Positions 46,930 to 58,010 of a DNA stretch of 64,000 nt are shown piece by piece. The stretch lies in assembly GCA_905178155.1 (NCBI GenBank), contig CAJINV010000009.1, forward strand, positions 1,791,817 through 1,855,816. Reading direction: 5' to 3'. Made by a program: the position numbers and the translations under genes. The stretch is from Amoebophrya sp. A120. Its lineage: Eukaryota > Sar > Dinophyceae > Syndiniales > Amoebophryaceae. A model generated the notes under the pieces. It was not told the DNA's origin and did no database searches. It worked only from the letters and a program-made list of their open reading frames with translations. Position 1 is the first letter of the stretch; each line of letters begins with the position of its first letter.

Positions 46930-47520
46930 CTGAAAAAGTATTGAGGTTGTGAGAATTTAAATGGTGGCTTTCTAGCAGCCAGACTGTGCAAGTTGCGGCA
47001 GATGCACTATCACAAGGAAAAGCAAACGATAGGCATCGCAAATGCAGAAACCGACTTGCGTTTTTCATTGTCCGGAAAGGAGAGCAATTAATAGCGCCAC
47101 TCGTCGCGCACGCAGCATGGGATTGCGGCGGGCGAGGGGTAAGCTTTCCGATTTTCAGTTGCCTTGCTCGTTTTCTTGTTCAGTTCTTGCGCCTGGGCTG
47201 TGCAGTTGCCGCAGACGCGCTACGCCAATGATTACGCGTATGCATCTTGAATACATAGAAGCAACTTGCGCTGTTTGTTCTACGGAAATAAAGGGCGCAC
47301 GCCTGTCGCACAAGGACGAGCAGCAGACGCAGCGCACAAAGGTTCCGACGCGTTTTTGTTTTCCATTCCTAGTCATCAGCTACTCGCGCTCGCTAAAATT
47401 ATTCCGAGCGATGGGGCGTCAAATGTCTGGACTTATGAAAGGGCCGCTAATTCGGTTCTATAGAGTATTTGATCTGCGTTGCAGTTCTATGTAAATATTT
47501 CCTCGGTAAAAATGAAAATC
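46930..47520. other. Region downstream of the hairpin block
   Basis: Two segments (about 46984-47100 and 47196-47300) look like diverged copies of each other: both start near TGTGCA(A)GTTGC and share ACTTGCG...GGAAA spacing. A plus-strand open frame of 150 codons (47042-47494) is present but looks accidental. No gene is called. Confidence 0.35.
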
Positions 47521-47545
47521 TACCACGCACCATGGGTGCGTGGTA
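47521..47545. repeat. Perfect 11-bp inverted repeat
   Basis: TACCACGCACC, a 3-nt loop, then its exact complement GGTGCGTGGTA. It directly abuts the larger foldback to its right. Confidence 0.9.
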
Positions 47546-47608
47546 GAGGCTTCTCATGATTTGTTTCTCGCTTTTTTAAAAAGCGAGAAACAAATCATGA
47601 GAAGCCTC
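47546..47608. repeat. Perfect 31-bp foldback at the 3' end of the acidic-protein gene
   Basis: Two perfect 31-bp arms, starting GAGGCTTCTCATGATTTGTT and ending in its complement, are separated by a single base at 47577. The foldback ends 32 bp before the stop codon of the gene at 47641. It may be a 3'-UTR hairpin, a foldback element or a processing signal. Confidence 0.9.
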
Positions 47609-47640
47609 TTCTATGCAGAAGAAAAAGCACTCCAGCAAAT

Positions 47641-48138
47641 TCATACGGCCTCGGACGCCGACGCGGAGGCAGCGGTGGTAGAGGACTTGGTGCTGGTCGG
47701 TTCCTTCACTTCGCCCTTCAGCAGGACCAAATCGGCCTCCGCAATGGTGTTGACATCGACGACGAGGGGCTGTTTCATTCCGATCATGATCGCGGGGGAG
47801 GTCAGGTTCACGACCGGCGGCTGCGCCGTAATAGCGTCCGCCAGCACATCAGAGGGCTTCATTTCCAGATCCTGTTCCGGCTTTTCCTTTTCGTCATCAT
47901 CAGCTCCCCCCTCCGCAGCCGCCGCCTGCGGCTTTTCCGATTGCTCGGCCGCAACCCGATCCTCCTCTTTTCCCTTCAGCAGGGACGTGTCGGCATGCTG
48001 GTTGACTTCGTCCACCGGAGTGGTACCTTCACCCGGGACAACGGGCGCCGTGGTTGGAGCAGCTTCGGCTTGCTCGCCACCTTGCTCGGTGGACACAAGG
48101 GCAATCAACCCTTTGAAACACTCTTCCAGGGACGACAT
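47641..48138 (-). CDS. Small acidic protein of unknown function
   Basis: A frame of 165 residues starts at the ATG at 48138 (MSSLEECFKGLIALV); four codons upstream remain open but lack an ATG. The protein is acidic and rich in Ala, Glu, Pro and Thr, with a hydrophobic patch near residues 115-135 (SPAIMIGMKQPLVVDVNTI) that is too weak for a membrane helix. No domain is recognised. Composition differs sharply from the AT-rich flanks, which supports coding. The 3' flank is a 31-bp perfect foldback. Confidence 0.55.
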   Translation of the reverse strand: MSSLEECFKGLIALVSTEQGGEQAEAAPTTAPVVPGEGTTPVDEVNQHADTSLLKGKEEDRVAAEQSEKPQAAAAEGGADDDEKEKPEQDLEMKPSDVLADAITAQPPVVNLTSPAIMIGMKQPLVVDVNTIAEADLVLLKGEVKEPTSTKSSTTAASASASEAV

Positions 48139-49035
48139 CGTGACTTTCACTTATTGTGGTCTTGGCGATGCGGCCGCGGATTCGGATTGAGTCTTAGTTC
48201 TAATCTGGTTTTTTCCTAAGTACTTAAGTAGGTGCTTAGATAGACTGCTTGTGCAGTTTTCTATCCGGCGCAAAGAACTGCGACTTAAACTCTGACTTAC
48301 ATAGATGAACTCACAGGAGCTACAAAAAACCTTTTGCTTCCGCGCTGTGCTTCTCTAGAAATTTTCTGGAAAATGCTGAATATTGCGCTCTATTCTGATT
48401 CATGATCACCCCGTTTGAAAGAAAAACGGAGACACGAGGACACCCAACGACCACGAAGCGAGTGGCGAAACGAGAACGACGATTTAAATGAAGTGCTGAC
48501 GCGATGATGTTACGGGTAGCAGAAATGAGTCATCAACAACACGCAGGAGCACAAAGATGATATCCGACGATACGACTGATAATTTTTGTTACAGTTTCTA
48601 AGTTTCAGCCATGACGACCCAGAAAACGATTGGTGATACTGGTGCAACAAGGTACGACGTTCGCCCTGTGAATTGTCCCTCGTGATTTCAGCAGTCCTGA
48701 GATGTAGAGTGGCGAAAGTTTTAATTTGTTTTTCTCGTCTACAAGACCAAGACGAATCATACGACAGCTGTGACACAACAGCGGCCATCTATATTCAAGT
48801 GCTCCGGCGATTGCCTCGTGCTGAAAGCTTCACGACTACACCTACAGAGACAGAAATGAAAAACAAAAACGAACCCGCTGCATGAGCATGCTGCTGATCT
48901 CTGTCGAAATAAAGTAGTAGAATTCATCGTGCTGCAAAGGCGAATAGTGAGTTTTTTTCCTGCAGCAGTTCTTGTTTCGCTGGAATTCAATCAACGTCAA
49001 ACATTAGTCGTGTGCCGCGAAGGCAGGGGGTATAG
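48139..49035. other. Intergenic region
   Basis: No convincing coding frame on either strand and no repeat noticed. It is the spacer between the acidic gene and the 3' end of the long coiled-coil gene. Confidence 0.45.
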
Positions 49036-52000
49036 CTAGCTCAGATTCATTTCTAGTTTCGCTCTGTTCGGACGAGTACTTCGATTGAATGGTGTTCCAC
49101 TTACGCTTGCTGCTGCATTTACTGCGTTAGCATTACTGTTCTTTGTTCGCGCTTCCTTTGCTGGTCCTTTTGCAGGACGATCAGCAGCAGGGCGCTCATT
49201 CGACACAGAAGTACTCGCACTTGATGATTCTTGTGCCTTCACGTTGAAGTGCCTTCGAATTTCGTTTCGCAGAACATCTCTCTGAGAGGGACCTGGTGGC
49301 TCGTCCGCTGTGCGAGCAGAAGACGACTGCGACTTCTCCTTCCCGTTGACCTTCCTGCAGTGTGTTCCCTGCACCTTCGACGCTGCATCTTCCGGCCCCC
49401 CGAGCAGCCAGGCTTTTTGCCGCGGCGGTGGAGGGGGCTGCACATCCCACAAAATTTCGTTGCCGCGCAGCTTTGTGCATAAATCCCCTGCAGGAGCTCT
49501 CTGCTCTTTCTTTGTTCTCTCTCCACTTTCGGCCGAGTCCTTGTCTCTTCGCCACGCTTCGATTTTCACCTTCTGTTCTTGTCGCTTTCTCGCCTCCTCG
49601 CGTTTCCTCCTTTCACGGGCTTTTTCCTCCTCAGCCGCAATCTCCTCGTCGTACGCGGCCTCGGCCTCCAGCTGCTCGTCCCGTTCTTGGTAGAGCGCGT
49701 CAAGCTTTTTCCGCAGTTCCCGATGGTGCTGCTGTCGCTTGCGCTCCTTCGCTTCGCTTCTTTCAAATTCCAGCTTTTGCTCTTTCTATCCTCAGGAAAG
49801 AACCCATGATCCCCATTGTTCACTTGATTTTGCATGCCAAACACTGGATGTGGATGAGTTGATGCATGTTCTGCAAGCATGGCAAATCCAAATTGGATGG
49901 GGATGCTGAGTCTTTTTTTGTGGATACTTCCAACTTCTCCTCCATTCTTTTCACGTCCACCAGCAACCTGCTCTCTAGCGTAGCCAACCGCTCCACGTCC
50001 TGCCGCACATCTCGCATCACGCGCTGCCGCTGGTAGTGCAGGCCCAATTCATCGGCGCAAGAACTGTTATTTGCGGTTATGGTGTGAATCACCTCCCCAC
50101 GCATCACCTCCCCACCTCCCTACCTCCCCACCCTGGGGAGGTGCCTCCCCGCGTGTGGGGAGGTGCCTCCCCAGTAGTGGGGAGGTGGGGAGGTTCTTCC
50201 CCACCTCCCTGCCGTCCAACACTTCCCCACCACGTTGCACTTCCCCGCGATGGTCGACCAGAACGTGACTGCGTCTGGATGCTTGTTGCTTGGCTTCGTT
50301 CTGTGCCATCGATCTACCTCGCGGCCATGAAGCCAGCAGGTATCTGCCACAACGCACATGGGCCCTCATCCTGCATGACAGATGCGCCTATGTACGCGGC
50401 CACCAGATGTCGACCGGCGGCCCTAAGGTGGCGAGCATGGAACGACCTACGGGGCACGCAAAGCAATGCCGCAAGGAGTTAAGGCACGGAGGCACGCCGG
50501 GGGCAAAGGGCGCACAACATTCAGAAGGGCCAACGAGAAGGGGGCGCCAAAAGGGTGACACGCAAGAGCGGAGAAGGGACAGAGCACACGAGGAAGAGAG
50601 AATCGCCGAGGCCAGCCGGCGCGACGGCGCCGTCGCGCCGGCTGGCCTCGACGACCCTAAACCCCGAGCCCTAAACCCTAGACCTAAACAACCAAGGCCG
50701 CAGCCGGCTCTGCTTCTGCATCACCTCCGGCCGTTGCGGTGGTGATGCGGCCGCGTCACGAGGTGATGCGGGGGAGGTGGGTAGGTGATCCGGGTGGGGG
50801 GGTGATGCGTGGGGAGGTGATTCAAAGGGGTGGGGAGGTGATTCACACTCCTACCGTTATTTGCTGGCGGTGGCTCTAAGACGACGACCGGAGCTGCATC
50901 TTCTCGTCCAGTGCTCGTTGCTGTGCTGCTGGTGTTCCTTCTACCACTTGAGTTGTGAGCAGGCGGATGTACCGGAACATGATTTTTATGTGGCGCGGTG
51001 CAGCGCGCCCGCAAATCCTGATGCCACGCGGCCGTGGCGCCCGTGTCATCACGGAGGAACAGATCCGTGGCTCGAATGATTTTTCGCGCCGTGTGCTGGT
51101 GCCTCCGCTTTTGCCGGTCGAAAGCATGACCTCCACCAGTTGAGGTTATTGCTTCCATGAAAGCATTGATTACGGTATCCTCGGATTTCCTTTCTCCTCT
51201 CGTCCCGCGTGGCCCTCTGGTGTCGTAGGTGGAGCCTTCTTGGCTTCGACAGGTTCGGGCGGTACTCGTGTAACTTGAAGAATTCGCGCTTAAGCTACAA
51301 TTAGAAGCGCTACTGCTCGACGTTGGCGAGTAGAGCGATGAGCGGACGACCACAGCATCGTGTTGAGACTGCTGCACCACAAGCGATTCCGTTGGCTCTT
51401 GCGAGGAGTAGTTGCAACAAGACCTACTTGTAGGTGGACCACTGTCGTCGTAGTTCTGCTTGTAGTCCTGAGTATTCAATGACTTATGATGTGGCGCCGC
51501 TTTCTTCGCCGGCGGGAACGGCTGTGAACCGAAAGATAGAGATGCTGCACCGGACGAAGCTAATTGCTCCTGATTTTGCGCCGGTGCCTTTCGCTTTGCT
51601 TGTTCTCCTGAACGTGCAACTGGTCCCGCTGTGACCATGGCCTTTTTCGAGCTCGTGCTTGCGATGTGGCTTCTTGGCGGTTCTTGTCGGAGCAGTGGAC
51701 TTTCGTCCAAAAGAGTCGCTATCCGGTCTGCGAGGCTAGGGATCCTAGAAGCAGTTTCATTTTTCTGTCCCGCAATTTTGACGTGAGCATCTTCGTCACA
51801 TGCCGAAGACGAGCTACCAGCAGGATGCCGCACGCTCATTGTTCCTTTGCCGTCATGATCCCTGGGCGAGATCGAACTGCAGTTCATGATCCCTTCGTCG
51901 CGCAGCTGAACAACGTCCGTATTGGTGGCTCTGGAGGCTGAAGCGTTTTTCACACCTTCGCAGGTCCTCCCCAGAGTTCCCGCCATCGAAGAAACCGAAG

Positions 52001-54608
52001 CACTCACGTTGTTCCCCGCCATGTTTTTTGTTGAGGAGAGTTGTAAGATCTTCGGCAGTAACCCTTTCGGCAGCAGAATGTGGTGTTCGCGGAGCGCCCG
52101 CGCGCGGAACGAGCGCTCGAATTCTCGCTCAAATTGGAGTCGCGCCTCCTGCGGCACCAAAGCGCAGAGCGATTGGCTGCTGCTGCGGGCAGATTTCATA
52201 GAAACAGAAAAATGCTCGCTTTCGTCCTCTGCACTGTGTGTCGCTGTTCCTCGTGGCGTGCGCGGCCTTCTCACACCTCGTCCGTTACACTGTCGTCCCA
52301 AGAGAAAATCGATCTTGTGCAGCACTTCTGCCTTCGCCCTATTCTCGTACGCTTGAGACAGTTGGGGGTAGTTGTTCCGAAGCGCGTCCGCGCTTCCTGC
52401 TGAGGGGGTTTCGGCGGCCCGAAGCAGTTCCAGGTGTTCGTCAAAGATGCGATTTCCTCGTAACCACGGCGCTGCTGCTTCGAAAGTTTTCTTTCGTTCC
52501 GCCGCGGACATCATGACCGATGTTGCAGCCGCTGCTGTCTCGTCGCCAACGATAATATTAGCAGCATCAGTGCTGGACCTGCACGTGGCCCAAAGACCAG
52601 CAGCAGGATCATTCACAGGATCCGCATCCCTGTTGTGGGTCGTTTCTCCCTCTGGTCCAGAGCGCCTTCCAGCACGCATAGCTCGATCCCGCAGTCTCGT
52701 TGTGGAAATGCAGGAGCGCTGAAACCGGTAGGCTCCGTGTCGCTTTCCCGGAGGAGAACCAATTCTGCTAGAAGATAGCTGTTGAAGAAATCGTGACCGC
52801 GACGAAAACGAAACTGACCTGTTCTGAACTTTTTGCGTTAGTACGGCAGCGCCACGCTGCTGGTACTGATGCTTTGTTGATCCTGATTCCGTTGTAGCAG
52901 CCACAATTTCATCATCCCGAACAGCAAGGGAGCACGAGTCGGGCTTGCTGCCGGCTTTGTTTACCTGATTCTGCAGCTCGACCACGTCTCCAGGAGCTCC
53001 TCCACAGAATCGAGATCCACCGCCTTCTTCTGCACATGATGGTCGCTCTTCCTCATCTTCTTTGTGCAAACAAGCAGCCACGACGTCCTGTCTCGGCTCT
53101 GCTACTTCTACTCCACCGGCTGCTGGTGGATGATCAGATGCTAACGCTTCTACGTGTTCTCGCTCTTCTTCTTCAGTGTTGCCATCTGAAGTTGTTTTCG
53201 CATCTTGTCCTTCATCAGCTTCACCTTTTGCTTCGTTGAGTGCGGCCGCGTCGAGGTCGTTTTCTTTCTCTGCCGCAGCTGCAGTGCGCGCTCGATTTCT
53301 GGCTGCTGCCTCCATCACGACAGAAAAGAAATCCTGGCGAGCTGGCGGCGGGAATGCTGTGTGCAAAGGCAACGCAGAAACGGTTATTTTCTCAACATGA
53401 TCCTTATCCGCGTTGTTTTCTAGCGAATCAGCGATCGCCTTTTCCTCTTCGAGTTTCTTTTTCGCAGCCACAACTTTCCCGATCTCCTGTTGCAGTAGTC
53501 GTTGCGAATGGTTTGTGGATGAGCGCAGCCGAGGTTCGTCGGTTTCATCTTCGGAAATAGCTAGTATGCTGCGAGCATTCGTTCCAGGAGGTGCTGGATC
53601 ATCTGCCAGATTTTTGTTCCTTTCAATTTCCCGGGCTTCGGCAAACCTTGTGCTTTTGCTTTCTAGACTCGAAAGCCACTCTTCGCGTTCGGCTTGCGTC
53701 GTGTAGAAGAGAACGTCGACTTCATTTTGCGGCAAAGCGAGGTAATCAAAGCCGCCATCCTTGGTCTCGCCGGCCGCCGTGTCCTCGAATGCCGTCCAAA
53801 ACTTGTGGGCCTCCTCGCAGAATGGGAACTGCCTTTCCAATGCTGCTGGCGCTAGCACACCTCCTACAACGCCAGGAGCTTGAGCTTGGCGCGACTGAGT
53901 CGCTTCGTCAGGAGCGGCAGCAGCAGTGAAGCCGGCAGTTTTGTCTTTGCTAGTCTGCGCAACATCGCCGTCCTCGCGATAGTTCTTGAGACGAGCGAGC
54001 ACCGCGTGAAACCGAGCATACGTTGTGGGGCGAGCTTTGTCGCTTACCTCTTGATGTTCTGGAGGAGATGAAATCGGTGCAGTTGGTGCGGTAGCTGACG
54101 CTGCAGGTGGAAACCCCGAACCCGAACCAGGTGCACCTGTTAGGACGTTGGTTCAGAATTTATTTGTGTCGCGGCGTAACTAAAGCCAAAATAAAGTTAG
54201 TAAAGGTCGAGCACCATTACAATTTCATTGACGGCTCGACGACGTCAGGCGGTTACTATTAAGTTTAAGACCCGATCCCAATGCTCATGCGCATCGTAGA
54301 TGATGAGGAGACGGCACAAAAATAACTGCAAGTAGATTGATACCCTGGGCGAAATGCTGTCCCCCGTCTGCCTCTACGAAGATTTTTGCAGCGTCCCCTG
54401 CAGTAGTTCCCCGGCTCAACAGTGAAAGCTTTTTGCTTTTTGCCTGCGCGGAAATCTGATTATGGACTCGACGCTGGAGTAGGCTGGAAACTTCCTGGAC
54501 GAATGTAGGTTCGTCGCGCAGCTCGGCGGTAAACAGACAGCGTAGCGCGGACCACGAAGGCAGGTCCGAAGAAGAAGTAGAAAACTCCTGGGATGAAGGT
54601 GCTGCCAT
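49036..54608 (-). CDS. Large low-complexity and coiled-coil protein, four exons, two mobile introns
   Basis: Exons 54608-54344, 54136-50856, 50065-49928 and 49785-49036 give 1,477 residues. The first intron (207 bp, 54343-54137) is GT-AG in phase and joins GGQHFAQ to GAPGSGSGF. The second is element H (781 bp) and the third is element G. The N-terminal 90 residues look folded (PSWSALRCLFTAELRDEPTF). About 950 residues of Ser/Ala/Glu-rich sequence follow. Exons 3 and 4 form a continuous helical coil (RDVRQDVERLATLESRLLVD; then ELRKKLDALYQERDEQLEAE), then a PPPPP segment and a basic tail. I recognise no family; a cytoskeletal or scaffold role is a guess. The start is the ATG at 54608, with an open frame upstream lacking another ATG. 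Confidence 0.68.
49787..49926. mobile_element. Introner element G (140 bp) in the large coiled-coil gene
   Basis: The ends are TATCC and GGATA. Flanking 5-mers are CTTTC and CTTCC, one mismatch. In gene orientation the intron reads GTATCC...GGATAG, a canonical GT-AG intron of 142 bp (49927-49786) that joins EKLE to KEQKLEFE in frame. GGATGGGGATG and TTGCATG motifs relate it to A and F. Confidence 0.88.
50607..50650. repeat. Perfect 44-bp palindrome inside element H
   Basis: Two 22-bp arms with no loop: CGAGGCCAGCCGGCGCGACG plus GC, followed at once by the exact complement. GC content is above 85 percent, so a very stable hairpin or cruciform is expected. Confidence 0.9.
50653..50690. repeat. 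Degenerate CCCTAAA (telomere-type) repeats
   Basis: The stretch contains ACCCTAAACCCCGAG, then CCCTAAACCCTAGACC, then TAAAC: about four imperfect CCCTAAA units. TTTAGGG is the telomere repeat of dinoflagellates and plants. It sits inside element H, directly after the palindrome. Confidence 0.7.
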
Positions 54609-55382
54609 GACGTCGTTGCAACGTCGAAACGTGAACAAGAGGCTCTGTGACAACGATGGTGCGCTCGTTTTGAATGTTTATGTTATGAAAATGAATTACT
54701 ACTCGGAAAACGCACACTAGTAGCATAGACAGAGCAGCTGACACAAAGCGGAGGCGGTTTCGGTTTATCATGTTTATCGTCATTCGTCGCTCTCAACATT
54801 TGGCCGTCGTGCACAGGTGGTCTTGTACGCCTGAAGACGCCCTCTCTCGTGATAAAACTTTGTCACGATGCTGCTGTACACTCTGTCAAGATGAAGAAGA
54901 TAGACGAGAACGTTAGTCCAGCCACGACTGGAATTATGGTAGTCGGTGACGACTGGTTGACACCTTCTCATTTTTTCCCGCAGCTAATCATGATGAGTGA
55001 AGCTTATGATCAGGCTCAGGCAGCTGGTTCCTTGGCGTCGGCGAAGAACATCATGCCACGCTCAGTGTCACGCCGACATGTTGGACGGCTGAACATAACG
55101 ACTAACAAACCGCACACAAAGGCCATACTTCAAACACAGCCTACTCCATCATCTTGATCTGCATCGTAGACACAATTTCGCGACCCTGAGGGCAGTTGCA
55201 GATGCACATTGCTCCACCATGACTTTCTCACAGAGCTACAGGCACGCTGCAGCGCCAGTATCTAGCACTTCTAGCAGGAGGCCGTGGCTTCTTCATCATG
55301 TGGTTCCTTTTTCTGTTTGCTGTGGTTCGGACACAAGAGGTTCGAGATGACCACAGACACCTACTGAGTACGAGCTTTTTGT
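54609..55382. other. Intergenic region
   Basis: The first 45 bp continue the open frame of the gene downstream of it but lack an ATG. The rest has only short frames with no recognisable content. Confidence 0.45.
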
Positions 55383-57176
55383 TTAAAAAAGAGCTCGAGT
55401 CCTCTGCTTTTTTTTTCTCATTCGAAACCATGCCACTAGTTCTGCCGCGTCCCGAGGTGGCTCCCCCGTACCCCCCAGATCAATGAGCATCTGGAACCGG
55501 TCGGCGCGAACCATCTGCCGGAGGAGATTCCACCTCATAGCTCGCGTCTTTGCTAAATTGTGGCTCTGGGTGTCTTCAAAATTCTTATCGACTTCTCGTT
55601 CTTCTTGCACCACATGCATGCCTTCATAGCTTGTCCAGTGCACCATGTGCATCACCATGCTGTCCCCGCCTGCTGGTAGCGCGACAGGATCCGACGAAGC
55701 TCCCGCCTCTCGTGCCTGTCTTGCCCGGAACCAGGCGACAAGCTCAGCGGCGTTCCGCGGAGGCCTGCCGGTTCCGCCCATAGCGATAAGGTCGTACAAA
55801 TGTCGGCTTCGAACTTCCTTTTGCAGTCTACGCCACCTGCCTTGCGTCAAAGCAGAATAAGTGCCGAAAACTGGTGCGGTGAATGATCTACTTGCCCCAG
55901 CAAGAGCAAGGCTATCAAACAGCGATGACGATCTCGTGATTTGGTCCATATTTTCCTCACTGTAGGCCGCTGCAGTCCGAGGAACTCCTAGCGGATTTGT
56001 CTTCGAGCGAACGTCTCGTACCGGTACTAGAGCCGCATGCTCTACCCCGAGTGCGGTCCTCGTGGTTACGTCGTTTTCATTATCATTATCTCGCGTTTGG
56101 ACTCGGCTCTTCCTCTTCTGATCATGCGCATGACAGAAACCGTCAAGGTCCTGATTCTTTTGCTCGTCTGGCCGGGCAAGAGTCTCAGAGACAGGTGGCT
56201 GTGCATCTTCTACCTCACCGCCCAGCGCGCCCTGTAATATATCTGCTTTCATCTTCAGGAAGGCCTTCTGGTGCGCCGCTCCCGCCTCCACTTGGTATAG
56301 GGGACTCGTGGTTTGCTCAGCTTGTTCGGAGTCAACATCGTCACGCATGTACACGTCTTCGTCTGCCTTGGTTGCAGAAGGAACTTCGAGTGCTTTGTTC
56401 CAACTTGAACTTACACCAGCCTCGGGGACGGGAACCGCGGCCATGGTTGACTCCTCAACGCTGGAACTGCAACTGCTACATACGATCTGCTTGTGCGGAG
56501 CGTGATGATCCTTCTCGGGAGGTGGCAAAGAGGCGGACGACGGTGGTGCCAACGTCATTGTATTTGCTCTTCTTGTCGGAACTGGAACATGAAAAAACAA
56601 CCTCGTTGTATTCGAATTCGACTCGTAGACTACTTTATCGTCTAGTTGTTCCAGCATCGCTGAAGCCTCTGGTGCAGCGGCTTCGACGTTTTTCACCACA
56701 TTAATCGCGCAGGCCGAGTGTGCACTTGAACTTCCCGCAAGGCTTTTGCTTTCCAGATCAACATGACAGTGAAGAAGATCCATTTCACGTTCGGCATGCT
56801 GTAACTCGACATCGTAGTCATCTTCGTTGGTAGGGCCGATACCTGCTTTATTTTCAGCAACGACGTCCTCGACAGCAATCTCGCTCGCTGCACACGTGTC
56901 CGGCTCCGGCTCGGCTTCTGGTGCCACTACTTGACCTTGAGTCTCATAGTTCAAAAGCTGCGCGTCATAGTTTCTGATGTGGTCGCCTGCGTCGCGGCCG
57001 CCCGGCACCCCCGTCTCCCTATTGGGAGCAGTTGCGTTATTTTCCACCAACACAACATCTTTAGACGGTCGTGGATCTGTGCCCTTAGTTTTCGATGCAG
57101 AGAGAGCAATTCTTTTTTTTGATGGGCGAAGACACATTCGGTCAAGGCAAAAAGAGAGATAAAAAGATGTCAACAT
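55383..57176 (-). CDS. Low-complexity protein with a duplicated C-terminal motif
   Basis: An uninterrupted frame of 597 residues starts at the ATG at 57176 and ends at TGA. Residues 1-450 are acidic and low-complexity, with Cys pairs (VCSSCSSS) in the middle. The C-terminus holds two copies of a unit of about 46 residues. One contains LIAMGGTGRPPRNAAELVAW and the other LIDLGGTGEPPRDAAELVAW, each preceded by a basic helix (RWRRLQKEVRS; RWNLLRQMVRA) and followed by FR-R. The copies are separated by about 50 residues. I do not recognise the unit; its strong conservation against a drifting background marks it as the functional part. A nucleic-acid or peptide-binding fold is possible. Confidence 0.65.
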   Translation of the reverse strand: MLTSFYLSFCLDRMCLRPSKKRIALSASKTKGTDPRPSKDVVLVENNATAPNRETGVPGGRDAGDHIRNYDAQLLNYETQGQVVAPEAEPEPDTCAASEIAVEDVVAENKAGIGPTNEDDYDVELQHAEREMDLLHCHVDLESKSLAGSSSAHSACAINVVKNVEAAAPEASAMLEQLDDKVVYESNSNTTRLFFHVPVPTRRANTMTLAPPSSASLPPPEKDHHAPHKQIVCSSCSSSVEESTMAAVPVPEAGVSSSWNKALEVPSATKADEDVYMRDDVDSEQAEQTTSPLYQVEAGAAHQKAFLKMKADILQGALGGEVEDAQPPVSETLARPDEQKNQDLDGFCHAHDQKRKSRVQTRDNDNENDVTTRTALGVEHAALVPVRDVRSKTNPLGVPRTAAAYSEENMDQITRSSSLFDSLALAGASRSFTAPVFGTYSALTQGRWRRLQKEVRSRHLYDLIAMGGTGRPPRNAAELVAWFRARQAREAGASSDPVALPAGGDSMVMHMVHWTSYEGMHVVQEEREVDKNFEDTQSHNLAKTRAMRWNLLRQMVRADRFQMLIDLGGTGEPPRDAAELVAWFRMRKKKQRTRALF

Positions 57177-58010
57177 GTGTGGTCAGATAGTCCAAAATCC
57201 GGTAAAACTACGAACGATATAGTATACATTGAAGTACGAAGCTGATGAGTCTGGGGTCTACACCGATGCGAATAATCGTCGTTTCGAGGGTGTATCTTGA
57301 TCCTGAATACGTGACCTCGTCCATCACGCTGCCGAACCGCCATAAATGATCAGCCTGAGTCTGATGAGGTCTCATGCCCTTAAGCTTGTGTACTGACTGT
57401 AATCTTTCTCAAGACCGACCTTCTGGATGTTGCCAATCATGATCTTCCAGATCCATCGACGGATATGGTTCGGGAAGCCCTGCCCCTGGAGATCAGGGAC
57501 AGAAGGCAGCATCAACAGTACCGAGCATCGAGGTCTGCTCCTCCTGCAAAAGCTCTTGTGAAGTTGGTGACCATGTTGTACTCGGAAAGCCGAACTATGA
57601 CGAGTCAACGTGACTGCTCTGTTCTCGTGTCGACCGATCACTTAAAATACTAGTATCCGCCTATACAACTTGCCTTTCTACTAGCTCAATTATCATCCTG
57701 ACGTTTAATGCGACTTGTTGCTCATCATGTATCGGTTTTGGTGGTCTATATCTTTTTTGGTCTTTGTTCTCAGGCTGGTCTGGAAGCATCTTCATCAGTA
57801 CTGATGTGCGATGCAGTGGTCCTGCTCGAGTCAGTTCCGATGTTTTCTCGCGGAAGACAACCACTTCGAAAGAGTGATCGGGTTTCTCTTTCTGCTTTAT
57901 TGGTACATTCGCTTTGAAATAAGTAAATCTGAAAAAGTGTTTCTGTTTGTAACTCTAACTCAGCTCGTCCTCGTCGTGGCGCCACGACGAGCAACATCCA
58001 CAGTGTGTCT
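57177..58010. other. Intergenic region
   Basis: Only short frames without recognisable content. This is the 3' flank of the MFS gene and the 5' flank of the duplicated-motif gene. Confidence 0.45.

Larger units (their letters stand above)
50075..50855. mobile_element. Large introner-like element H (781 bp)
   Basis: A 9-bp exact duplication GTTATTTGC (50066-50074 and 50856-50864) flanks the element. The terminal repeats share GTGTGAATCACCTCCCCAC. Each end is built of CACCTCCCCAC minisatellite copies. Removing element plus one target copy (790 bp) joins PPPANN to SSCADELG in frame. No GT-AG pair fits that join. Inside lie a TGCATGACAG motif as in the small elements, a 44-bp palindrome and a telomere-like tract. 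There is no transposase gene. Confidence 0.85.

Noticed and set aside
47042-47494. Plus-strand open frame of 150 codons
   Set aside because: Low-quality composition, adjacent to repeats, no recognisable motif, and opposite to every supported gene.
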